Below, in pieces: positions 1-5,963 of a stretch of 6,831 nucleotides of DNA (the stretch's first letter is position 1; the number at the start of each line of letters is the position of its first letter). This DNA is from an uncultured Acidobacteriota bacterium. Lineage in GTDB: Bacteria; Acidobacteriota; Thermoanaerobaculia; Gp7-AA8. A program made the position numbers and the translations under genes. The notes beneath the pieces were generated by a model. It was not told the DNA's origin, did no database searches, and worked only from the letters and a program-made list of their open reading frames with translations. The stretch covers positions 1 to 6,831 of the forward strand of contig CAMPKJ010000262.1 in the NCBI GenBank assembly GCA_946887105.1. The letters are read 5' to 3'.

Positions 1-101
1 GTTCCAGGCGCAGGAGCAGATCGTGGCCGCGTCCGTGGAACAACGTCAGCTCGACGCCCGCCTCCGCGCACGCGGCCACGATCTGCTCCTGCGCCTGGAA
101 C
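1..101. repeat. Perfect 31-bp inverted repeat at the window end (probable chimeric fold-back)
   Basis: Bases 1-31 are the exact reverse complement of bases 71-101, separated by a 39-base spacer. Read on the minus strand, bases 101-71 encode FQAQEQIVAA of PEPC, as the family expects. Bases 31-1 encode RG followed by HDLLLRLE, which breaks the conserved catalytic loop. A perfect repeat starting exactly at base 1 and destroying a conserved motif is best explained as an assembly or amplification fold-back. A natural hairpin inside the gene is the less likely alternative. Confidence 0.9.
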
Positions 102-1774
102 AGCTCCCAAGCCGCGGCGAAACGCCCCGCGTCTTTCGACGAGTCGGAGTAGCCGATCATCACTTCCTGCCGCCCATGGATGGCGGCGCGATAGACATCG
201 AGCGACAGCAACTGCGCCATGGTCGCGCCCGCGCCGCGCAGGTCCGCGAGCGTTTCGAACAGCGGCACCACGCGCAGCGCCCCGCTCGACGCACGGCCCA
301 CGCGCATTTCCTTCTGCAGCAGCGCCACCGCCAGCACGTCCGACGGACTGCGGGCCATGGTGATGACGTACGCGCCGAGGGAGTCTCGCGGGATGGCGGC
401 GATGGCTTCGAACGTGGCCAGATCTTCGCGGGCATCGGCATCGAGGTCGAGATCGTCCGGGATCAGTGGGCGCCGCGAGGTGAGCTCGCGCAGCAGAAAC
501 TCCTGGCGCTGCTCCTCACTCCATCCGGCATAGCTGCCGAGGTCCAGCGCGCGCGTGATGGCATCGAGCAGCGCCGTGTGGCGCGCCGCATCCTGGCGCA
601 CGTCGAGGCGCACCAGCGTCAGGCCGAACGCGTGCACGCGGCGGATGACGTCCAGCAGATGCCCGTCCGCGACCAGGCCGTTGCCGGTGGCGTGCAGCGA
701 ACGATGGCAGCGCATGAGCGGCTCGAGCAGGTCGGCGCGATCGACGTACGCATCGCACGAAGACCACGTCCGCCAACCGTCCGGCTGCTCGAGCGCCTCT
801 TCGATCGATGCGCGCGTCAGCAGCAGCCGGTCGCGTACGTCCTTCAGCAGCGCGCGATACGGCTCGTGCACGCGCGGCAGCTCGTCCGATCCCGATCGCA
901 TCGACAGCTCGGAGCGCAGCGCGTCGATTTCGCGCAGGTAGAGATCCGCCGCCACCCAGCGCGCCAGCAGGCACGCATCGCCGGTCACTGCCGCGGTCAC
1001 GTTCGGATTGCCATCGCGATCGCCGCCGATCCACGAGCCGAAGCGGATCGGCGCGGCCTCGATCGGCAGCGCGCGTCCTGTGCGTGCGCGCAGCGCGTCA
1101 TCGAGAGCGCGCAGGTACCGCGGCAGCGCGTCCCAGATGGTCTGCTCGAAGATGAACAGCCCGCCCTTGACCTCATCGAGCGGCGCCGGACGTTCGTGGC
1201 GGACCTCGTCCGTCTCCCACGCCGAGGTGATCTCGCGCCGCAACTCTTCGTCGTTTGCGCGCCGCTCGGGGATGGTCAGATCGTCGCGATCGCCGCGCGC
1301 GAGCAGCTCGCCGATCCTCCTGTATTTCTGCAAGAGCGTCCTTCGCACGACCTCGGTCGGATGCGCCGTCAGCACCAGCTCGATGCGCAACGCCAGCACA
1401 CTCTCGAACAGCCGTTCCTCCGGCAACCGCGCGAAGACCTCGTCGAAAGATCCCGACTGCGGCGCCGCCTCCGCATCGCGCAGGTAATCGCGTCGCCGCC
1501 GCACGCGATGATGCTGCTCGGCGATGTTCGCGAGATTGAGAAAGTGCGCGAACGCCCGCGCCACCGGCAACGCATCCGACGTCGGCCGCGCCGCGAGCAA
1601 CTCCGCCAGCGCGTCGAAATCGGCGTCGTTCCCCGCCCGCCCGCTCTTCGCCAGCGCCCGCACCCGCTCGACCATCTGGAAGAGCTCTTCCCCTTCCTGC
1701 GACCGCAGTGTGTCGCCGAGGAGATCGCCGAGAAGGTGCACGTCGTCGCGCAGAGCCTGGTCGGAGGATGCCAT
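1..1774 (-). CDS. ppc: Phosphoenolpyruvate carboxylase, N-terminal 591 residues (3' end beyond the window and distorted)
   Basis: The enzyme carboxylates phosphoenolpyruvate with bicarbonate to give oxaloacetate and phosphate, a cytoplasmic anaplerotic step feeding the TCA cycle. Seen on the minus strand from ATG at 1774-1772: LTAHPTEVVRRTLL with catalytic His138 (the same number as in E. coli PEPC), LDVRQDAARH with Arg393, VMIGYSDSSKDAGR with Lys547, and FHGRG with His580 and Arg582. These match the E. coli residues around His579 and Arg581 within one position. Family members are about 880-930 residues, so roughly one third is missing. After Gly583 the family expects a GRGGTVGRGGGP-type loop, but the sequence reads HDLLLRLE, encoded by a fold-back repeat, so bases 1-31 are probably not genuine gene sequence. 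The start is chosen because residue numbering matches E. coli exactly. There is no Shine-Dalgarno upstream (gacttcctcc precedes the ATG). The gene is divergent from the kinase, 45 bp away. The family call is very secure. Confidence 0.95.
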   Translation of the reverse strand, partial: MASSDQALRDDVHLLGDLLGDTLRSQEGEELFQMVERVRALAKSGRAGNDADFDALAELLAARPTSDALPVARAFAHFLNLANIAEQHHRVRRRRDYLRDAEAAPQSGSFDEVFARLPEERLFESVLALRIELVLTAHPTEVVRRTLLQKYRRIGELLARGDRDDLTIPERRANDEELRREITSAWETDEVRHERPAPLDEVKGGLFIFEQTIWDALPRYLRALDDALRARTGRALPIEAAPIRFGSWIGGDRDGNPNVTAAVTGDACLLARWVAADLYLREIDALRSELSMRSGSDELPRVHEPYRALLKDVRDRLLLTRASIEEALEQPDGWRTWSSCDAYVDRADLLEPLMRCHRSLHATGNGLVADGHLLDVIRRVHAFGLTLVRLDVRQDAARHTALLDAITRALDLGSYAGWSEEQRQEFLLRELTSRRPLIPDDLDLDADAREDLATFEAIAAIPRDSLGAYVITMARSPSDVLAVALLQKEMRVGRASSGALRVVPLFETLADLRGAGATMAQLLSLDVYRAAIHGRQEVMIGYSDSSKDAGRFAAAWELFQAQEQIVAACAEAGVELTLFHGRGHDLLLRLE

Positions 1775-1823
1775 GGAGGAAGTCTAGACGGAACGGCACG
1801 CCTATAATCGATCGCCTCCATGG
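1771..1823. promoter_or_regulatory. Divergent ppc / kinase control region
   Basis: The two start codons are 45 bp apart and both sit in the same 9-mer, CCTCCATGG (plus strand 1815-1823; minus strand 1779-1771), giving a 9-bp inverted repeat at the edges of the gap. Neither start has a Shine-Dalgarno. A perfect -10 hexamer TATAAT at 1803-1808 points towards the kinase, with no good -35 at the usual distance. The 8-bp palindrome GTCTAGAC lies at 1782-1789 and includes a weak minus-strand -10 (TAGACT) 6 bases before the ppc ATG. Both genes would then have very short or absent leaders. The hexamers are seen; promoter activity is inferred. Confidence 0.5.
1803..1808 (+). promoter_or_regulatory. 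-10 box (TATAAT) of the kinase gene, near-leaderless
   Basis: This is a perfect TATAAT ending 11 bases before the kinase ATG at 1820. Transcription would begin around 1814-1816, leaving a leader of about 4-6 bases, too short for a ribosome binding site. None is visible (atcgcctcc precedes the ATG). The -35 position near 1780-1785 (aagtct) is poor. Confidence 0.5.
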
Positions 1824-4366
1824 ATCTCGTTCCCGGGACGCGCTTCGGCGCGTATGAGATCGTCGCACCGATCGGTCAGGGCGGGATGGGCGTGGTGTAC
1901 CGCGCGCGCGACGTGCGGCTCAATCGCGACGTCGCGCTCAAGCTGCTACCCGAACGATCGGAGCGCGACTCCGCGGCCATCGCGCGGTTTCGCTTCGAGG
2001 CGCAGGCGGCGTCCGCGCTCAATCACCCGCACATCCTCACCATCTACGACATCGGCGAGACCGGGGACGTCCGCTACATCGCCATGGAGTACATCGCCGG
2101 CGAGACGCTGCGCACGCACTGCGCGCAGCCGCGCGAAGTCAGCGAGACCATCGAGTTGCTGATCCAGATCGGCGAAGGGCTGTCGAAGGCGCACGAAGCG
2201 GACATCGTCCATCGCGATCTCAAGCCGGACAACATCATGGTCACGTCCGACGGCTACGCGAAGATCCTCGACTTCGGACTGGCCAAGCTCGCCGACCGTT
2301 CCGCGCCCGGCTCCGACGCCACCACGCAGGTCATGGGCTCGCCCGGCACCGAGCCGGGAATGCTGGTGGGGACGCCGAACTACATGTCGCCCGAGCAGGT
2401 GATGGGCGCGGAAGTCGACGGCCGCTCGGACATCTTCGCGTTCGGCGCCGTGGCATACGAGGCGCTGACCGGACGCCGCGCATTCGCGGGCGGAAAGCTC
2501 GCCGAGACCGTGCACCAGATCACCGCCGTCGATCCGCCGCCGCTGCGCAGTTTCGACGAGCGCATTCCGCCGGAGCTGCAGCGCGTGATCAGCCGCTGTC
2601 TCGCCAAAGACGTGAACGCGCGCTTCGCGACCATGCGCGACGTCGTCGCCGATCTCAAGCACGTCCGCGAGCGCATGCGCGAGACCACCCGCCGTTTCCC
2701 GCGCCTGGTGCAGCTCACGTTCGCGCGCGCCATCGAGCAGTTCCCCGCGCTTTCGCCGGACGGAAACCAGCTGGTCTTCTCGCGCGAGATCGGCCGCGTG
2801 CGCAAGCTGATCCTGGCGCAGCCGGCGGAGTCGAGCGAACGCCAGCTCACGCGCGGCGACTATGACGACATCCAGCCCGCGTGGTCGCCGGACGGACGCG
2901 CGCTGCTGTTCGTGCGCGCCTTCGATGCCGGTACGCGCTTCGATACCGCGGACGTCTTCGGACGCTACGTCGGCGGCAACATCTGGCTGCTCGATCCCCT
3001 GCCCGATTCGACGGCGGGCCGCGAGTCGCGCCTGATCGACGACGCGTTCAATCCCGCCTGGTCGCCGGACGGCGCGCGCATCGCGTTCGATGCCTCGTGG
3101 AGCGGACCGCGGCGCATCTGGATCGCCGACGCGCGCGGCCGCAACGCGCAGCAGGTGACCACGGACGATTCCGAGGCTACGGCGCACGTGCGGCCGAGGT
3201 GGTCGCCGGATGGGACCAGGATCGTCTTTCAGAACATCGAGGGGACGAAATCCGACGTGCGCATCGTCGACGTGCAGACGCGCGCGACGAAATGGATCAC
3301 CGACGACTTCGTCATGGACGTGCACCCGGTGTTTTCGTTCGACGGCGGCTCGATCCTCTTTTCGTCGTATCGCACCGGCGGCATCAACGTCTGGATGATT
3401 CCGATCGATCTCGACGGCTCGCCCGCAGGGGCGATGCAACAGATCACCGCCGGCGCGGGACACGACGTCGATCTCGATGTGCCGCGCAGCGCCAATCGGC
3501 TCGTGTTCGCGATCCTCAAACAGAATGCGGAGTTGTGGCGGCTGCCCGTCGATCCGCGGACAGGCGAGGCCACCGGGCCGCCGGAGCAGGTCGTCGCCGG
3601 CGCGCGCGAGAGCTCGCGCGGCGCGTGGTCGCCGATTGCGGCAGGAGACGGCGAGCGCATCGCGTTCGGATCGGATCGCGGCGGCGAGATGAACCTCTGG
3701 CTGCTCTCGCTGCGCGACGGCCGGACGCGTCGGCTGACCAGCGGAGCCGGCGGCGACTATCAGCCGAACTGGTCGCCCGATGGCAAGTCGCTGGTGTTTT
3801 TCTCCGGCCGGGCGAATGCGATCGACATCTGGCGCTTCGACTTCGACACGGAAGCACTGACGCGCCTGACGCGCGGCGAAGGGATCAACATCAATCCGTT
3901 CTACTCACCGTCGGGCGAGCAGGTCGCGTTTCACTCCGATCGCGATGGTCGACTGGAAGTGTTCTTGATGAAGCAGGACGGCACGGACGTCCGGCAGCTC
4001 ACGAGCTGCGGCGCATCCGGGCACTTCCTGCGCTGGTCGTCGGACGGCAAACGGATCTTCTTCCGCTGCCCGTCCGCGCGCGCGACGATGAGCGTCTCGA
4101 TCGACGGCGGCGAACCGGACCGCACCGCGGAGGTCATCGGCGGCGCGCACATGTCGCTCTCGCCCGATCAGTCGCGCATCATGGACGTGCTCAATCACCG
4201 CACGCTCTGGTGCTCGCCGCTTGACGGTGACGCTCCGCGCAAGGTGTTCGAGTTCGAAGACGCCGAGTCCCGCATCGACTATCCGGTCTGGTCGCCCGAC
4301 GGCCGATGGATTCTGTTCGATCGCTTCCAGCCGCACGGCGGCGATGTGTGGGCGGTGGAGGAGTAG
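1820..4366 (+). CDS. Hanks-type serine/threonine protein kinase fused to a TolB-like (PD40) beta-propeller
   Basis: A PknB-like kinase that phosphorylates Ser/Thr on unknown partners, joined to a long propeller likely used for binding or sensing. Kinase domain about residues 12-275: glycine loop GQGGMG 19-24, VALK Lys41, helix-C Glu60, HRDLKPDN 131-138 with Asp133 as base, DFG 151-153, SPE 190-192, Asp204, Arg268. It is complete and of the RD type, so activation-loop phosphorylation is likely (Thr168, Thr169, Ser174, Thr177 or Thr185 are candidates). Residues 308-834 carry about 12 PD40-type repeats (xxWSPDGxxIxF), starting near 308, 353, 412, 459, 503, 551, 601, 649, 693, 737, 778 and 822. 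The sixth and seventh are degenerate. Twelve blades would fit two six-bladed propellers. No signal peptide is seen, and there is no hydrophobic stretch in the 276-307 linker where relatives usually have a membrane helix, so a cytoplasmic location is inferred. The target is not deducible. Confidence 0.93.
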   Translation: MDLVPGTRFGAYEIVAPIGQGGMGVVYRARDVRLNRDVALKLLPERSERDSAAIARFRFEAQAASALNHPHILTIYDIGETGDVRYIAMEYIAGETLRTHCAQPREVSETIELLIQIGEGLSKAHEADIVHRDLKPDNIMVTSDGYAKILDFGLAKLADRSAPGSDATTQVMGSPGTEPGMLVGTPNYMSPEQVMGAEVDGRSDIFAFGAVAYEALTGRRAFAGGKLAETVHQITAVDPPPLRSFDERIPPELQRVISRCLAKDVNARFATMRDVVADLKHVRERMRETTRRFPRLVQLTFARAIEQFPALSPDGNQLVFSREIGRVRKLILAQPAESSERQLTRGDYDDIQPAWSPDGRALLFVRAFDAGTRFDTADVFGRYVGGNIWLLDPLPDSTAGRESRLIDDAFNPAWSPDGARIAFDASWSGPRRIWIADARGRNAQQVTTDDSEATAHVRPRWSPDGTRIVFQNIEGTKSDVRIVDVQTRATKWITDDFVMDVHPVFSFDGGSILFSSYRTGGINVWMIPIDLDGSPAGAMQQITAGAGHDVDLDVPRSANRLVFAILKQNAELWRLPVDPRTGEATGPPEQVVAGARESSRGAWSPIAAGDGERIAFGSDRGGEMNLWLLSLRDGRTRRLTSGAGGDYQPNWSPDGKSLVFFSGRANAIDIWRFDFDTEALTRLTRGEGININPFYSPSGEQVAFHSDRDGRLEVFLMKQDGTDVRQLTSCGASGHFLRWSSDGKRIFFRCPSARATMSVSIDGGEPDRTAEVIGGAHMSLSPDQSRIMDVLNHRTLWCSPLDGDAPRKVFEFEDAESRIDYPVWSPDGRWILFDRFQPHGGDVWAVEE

Positions 4367-4373
4367 CGCGAAA

Positions 4374-4438
4374 CGGTCCACCTATCCGGATCTCCGGCCG
4401 CCACTGCCGGTCATCTCGGATAACGTCCGCGGTCCACC
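4374..4438. repeat. 9-bp direct repeats CGGTCCACC flanking the dyad
   Basis: CGGTCCACC occurs at 4374-4382 and again at 4430-4438 in the same orientation, start to start 56 bp. The first copy abuts the left arm of the dyad; the second lies seven bases past its right arm. The arrangement resembles a protein-binding array or a duplicated insertion footprint, but the short length allows chance. Confidence 0.55.
4383..4422. repeat. Imperfect inverted repeat (14 bp of stem) upstream of the recombinase
   Basis: Arms: TATCCG 4383-4388, GAT 4389-4391 and CCGGC 4394-4398 pair with GCCGG 4406-4410, ATC 4413-4415 and CGGATA 4417-4422. There is a 7-base loop (4399-4405), a 2x2 internal mismatch (4392-4393 against 4411-4412) and a single bulged T at 4416. 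It may be a terminator for the kinase transcript, an operator, or a recombinase binding site. The pairing is seen; the role is unknown. Confidence 0.6.
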
Positions 4439-4444
4439 GATTCT

Positions 4445-4449
4445 GGAGG
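4445..4449 (+). promoter_or_regulatory. Shine-Dalgarno GGAGG deciding the recombinase start
   Basis: GGAGG ends 10 bases before GTG at 4460. The reading frame is closed upstream by TAA at 4421-4423, and there is no other ATG, GTG or TTG between, so GTG 4460 is the first possible start. It is the clearest ribosome binding site in the window; the other starts look leaderless or lack one. Confidence 0.65.
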
Positions 4450-4459
4450 TACCAACGAC

Positions 4460-5353
4460 GTGCTGTTCCGAGACGCGGCGTCTTCGTTCATCCGCCACTG
4501 CCAGTCGATCCGGAAGCTCTCCCTTCACACCATCCGCGCCTACGCGCTCGACCTCGCCCGCTTCTCCCAGTTCCTCGGCAAACGCGCCGCGGTCGCCACG
4601 TGCGACAAGGCCATCATCCACAACTACGTGCGGCATCTCTTCGACGTGCGATCGCTGAAAGAGTCGAGCGTCAAACGCCATCTGGCCACGCTGCGATCGC
4701 TCTTCCGCTGGCTCGAAGACGAGGGAGGCGTCGACGATCCGTTCCGCGGCGCTCGCATCCGCATCCGCATGCCCAAGCGTCTGCCGCGCGTCATCGCGCG
4801 AGCCGACCTGCGCCGCCTGCTCCTTCACGCGCCACCGCACGCGTTCTCCGACCTCACCGCCTATGTGGCGACCGAGCTCCTCTTCGCCACCGGCATGCGC
4901 GTCGGCGAGCTGGCCGGCCTGCTCGACGCCGCGGTCGACATCGAGGACGGCACGATCACCATCATCGGCAAAGGCAACCGCCAGCGGCGCGTATTCGTCC
5001 CCGACGATCTCAAGTCGCTCATCCGCGATTACCGCACCGCGCGCGACCGCTGCGCGTCGGCGGAGACGTTCCTCGTCAACTCACGCGGCGACGCCGCATC
5101 GCCGCAGATGATCCGCCGCCTGGTGCGCCTCCACGGCGAACGAAGCGACGTCCGCGACCGCGTGACCCCGCACATGTTCCGGCATTCCGTGGCCACCTAC
5201 CTGCTCGAGGAAGGCGTCGACATCCGCTACGTGCAACGCCTCCTCGGCCACCGCAGCATCTCCACCACCGAGATCTACACCCACGTCGCCGACGCCGCGC
5301 TGAAGATACGCATCACCGAGCGGCACCCGCGGCGGGGGATCGTGGGCACGTAG
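4460..5353 (+). CDS. Xer-type tyrosine recombinase (XerC/XerD family)
   Basis: A site-specific recombinase that cuts and rejoins DNA through a 3'-phosphotyrosine. Such enzymes resolve chromosome dimers at dif or move mobile elements. At 297 residues it matches XerC/XerD (about 298). The N-terminal SAM-like core-binding domain spans about residues 3-90, with a typical LSLHTIRAYALDLARF helix. The catalytic domain is about residues 108-290 and holds the full active set: Arg147 (ATGMRVGE), Lys171 (GKGNRQR), His238 and Arg241 (PHMFRH), His264 (LGHRSISTT) and Tyr273 (EIYTHV). The enzyme should be active. The start is GTG with GGAGG 10 bases upstream. It lies 93 bp after the kinase on the same strand and is convergent with the toxin-antitoxin remnant. 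XerC, XerD or a mobile-element integrase cannot be separated from the sequence alone. The housekeeping-like length and lack of accessory domains favour Xer. Confidence 0.93.
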   Translation: MLFRDAASSFIRHCQSIRKLSLHTIRAYALDLARFSQFLGKRAAVATCDKAIIHNYVRHLFDVRSLKESSVKRHLATLRSLFRWLEDEGGVDDPFRGARIRIRMPKRLPRVIARADLRRLLLHAPPHAFSDLTAYVATELLFATGMRVGELAGLLDAAVDIEDGTITIIGKGNRQRRVFVPDDLKSLIRDYRTARDRCASAETFLVNSRGDAASPQMIRRLVRLHGERSDVRDRVTPHMFRHSVATYLLEEGVDIRYVQRLLGHRSISTTEIYTHVADAALKIRITERHPRRGIVGT

Positions 5354-5370
5354 GCATCGCGTCGTTCGGC

Positions 5371-5408
5371 CAGGATAGCGTCCTGAAGCCGGGCCGCGAC
5401 AGCTTCAG
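5371..5408. terminator. Overlapping hairpins between convergent genes, possible bidirectional terminator
   Basis: CTGAAGC (5383-5389) pairs perfectly with GCTTCAG (5402-5408) around a 12-base GC-rich loop. A smaller stem, CAGGA (5371-5375) with TCCTG (5381-5385), shares bases 5383-5385 and so excludes the first. The position between the recombinase stop and the end of the toxin frame suits termination from both sides. There is no T-run on either side, so the call is weak. Confidence 0.35.
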
Positions 5409-5415
5409 CGACTGG

Positions 5416-5746
5416 TTAGCCGCCGCTGCGAACGATGCGCAATTCACGGGGCTTCATTTCGCGTAGGGCATCGATTGCTTGCGGGAGCAGCGGACCAATA
5501 TGCGCCATTTCGGTTCGATGGCGCCGCGAACACAACAATTCGCAGCTTCGACTCTGAAAGGTTCTGCTGGTACTGAAGGCTTTGGTCGGCGGTGAGGAAC
5601 GCGGCGAATCCTGCGCTCTCGGCAAGGCGGAGCAGCGCACCATTCTTGGTCTTCGACCAACCCTTCTGGGGAACCGTCAGCAACTGGAACCCTGGCATCT
5701 CTCGCCGAATGCGTTTCGGCAACGATTCGTCAATGAGAACCAGCAA
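5416..5746 (-). pseudogene. DUF5615 PIN-like toxin-type protein, frameshifted
   Basis: As read, TTG at 5746 opens a 100-residue frame ending at 5444. Its first 79 residues match the DUF5615 PIN-like family: LIDESLP with Asp6 and Glu7, VPQKGWSKTKNGALL, then FLTADQSLQYQQNL with Asp54, and VVFAAPSNR. After Arg79 the frame turns to nonsense. Reading on from 5508 in the next frame gives MAHIGPLLPQAIDALREMKP and then RELRIVRSGG, stopping at 5416, which is the ending the family expects. Dropping one A from the AAA at 5510-5508 restores a 109-residue protein. PIN-like proteins are presumed nucleases and toxins; this one would lack its last helices. The start is TTG, 3 bases after the DUF433 stop as read, with AAGAGG 12 bases before it. 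A sequencing indel is the main alternative to true decay. Confidence 0.75.
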
Positions 5747-5950
5747 GGGTTACCAGCGCCTCTTGTGCGAGTTCCAACGCAGCAATCGCTGTTCGCGAGT
5801 GACGGATGGGAAATCGTCGAGAAACTCCTCGAGAGAATCACCAGCCTCGAGATAATCGATGAGATTCTTGAGCGGCACGCGTGTGCCCGCGAATACTACA
5901 GCTCCCCCCTGCACCTCCCGATCTGACGTGATGACTTGATCTACGGTCAT
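5730..5950 (-). pseudogene. DUF433 antitoxin-type protein, frameshifted
   Basis: ATG at 5950 opens a frame that stops as read at 5750 after 66 residues. Residues 1-54 are a typical small DUF433 protein: VITSDREVQGGAVVFAGTRV, then PLKNLIDYLEAGDSLEEFLDDFPSVTREQ. The tail RLLRWNSHKRRW does not fit. From about 5788 another frame reads AIAALELAQEALVTLAGSH with a stop at 5732-5730, the expected helix. One missing G after the Gln54 codon explains it, giving a 73-residue protein overlapping the toxin start by 17 bases. DUF433 proteins are winged-helix-like DNA-binding candidates, usually encoded just before DUF5615 or PIN proteins and thought to act as antitoxins. Its loss together with the toxin frameshift suggests a dead operon, or two sequencing errors. 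Confidence 0.75.
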
Positions 5951-5957
5951 GGGACAG

Positions 5958-5963
5958 ATTCTA
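5958..5963 (-). promoter_or_regulatory. -10 box (TAGAAT) of the DUF433 gene, leaderless start
   Basis: TAGAAT on the minus strand lies 7 bases before the ATG at 5950, placing the transcription start at or next to the ATG. No Shine-Dalgarno is present (ctgtccc precedes the ATG). A TTGACC -35-like hexamer occurs at 5990-5985, but its 21-base spacing is longer than normal. Confidence 0.45.

Larger units (their letters stand above)
4367..4459. other. 93-bp gap between kinase and recombinase genes
   Basis: There is no gene here. It holds an imperfect dyad (4383-4422), a pair of 9-bp direct repeats around it (4374-4382 and 4430-4438), and the ribosome binding site of the recombinase. No run of T follows the dyad, so it is not a canonical intrinsic terminator, though it could still terminate kinase transcription. 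Confidence 0.7.

Noticed and set aside
23..1807. 594-codon open frame on the plus strand
   Set aside because: It is the antisense shadow of ppc, full of Arg, Gln and His with no family resemblance; the minus strand has every PEPC motif.
1946..3463. 505-codon open frame on the minus strand
   Set aside because: It is antisense to the kinase gene, low in sequence logic (RRR, AHD runs), and typical of high-GC shadow frames.
2881..4224. 447-codon plus-strand frame inside the kinase gene
   Set aside because: It is an alternate frame of the PD40 region, dominated by Arg and Ala; the kinase frame has the repeat motifs.
4367..4459. Canonical dif site next to the recombinase
   Set aside because: No 28-bp dif-like core with AT-rich XerC/XerD half-sites and a 6-bp centre is visible; only the GC-rich dyad is present.
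1820..5353. Kinase plus recombinase as a defence or mobile two-gene system
   Set aside because: They are 93 bp apart with a possible terminator and the recombinase has its own start signals; there is no domain or precedent visible here tying them together.
4306..5466. 386-codon plus-strand frame overlapping the kinase end and the recombinase
   Set aside because: It is a Pro/Arg/His-rich alternate frame of the recombinase, whose own frame has the full active site.
5582..5926. 114-codon plus-strand frame opposite the toxin-antitoxin pair
   Set aside because: No family resemblance; the minus strand carries the DUF433 and DUF5615 motifs.
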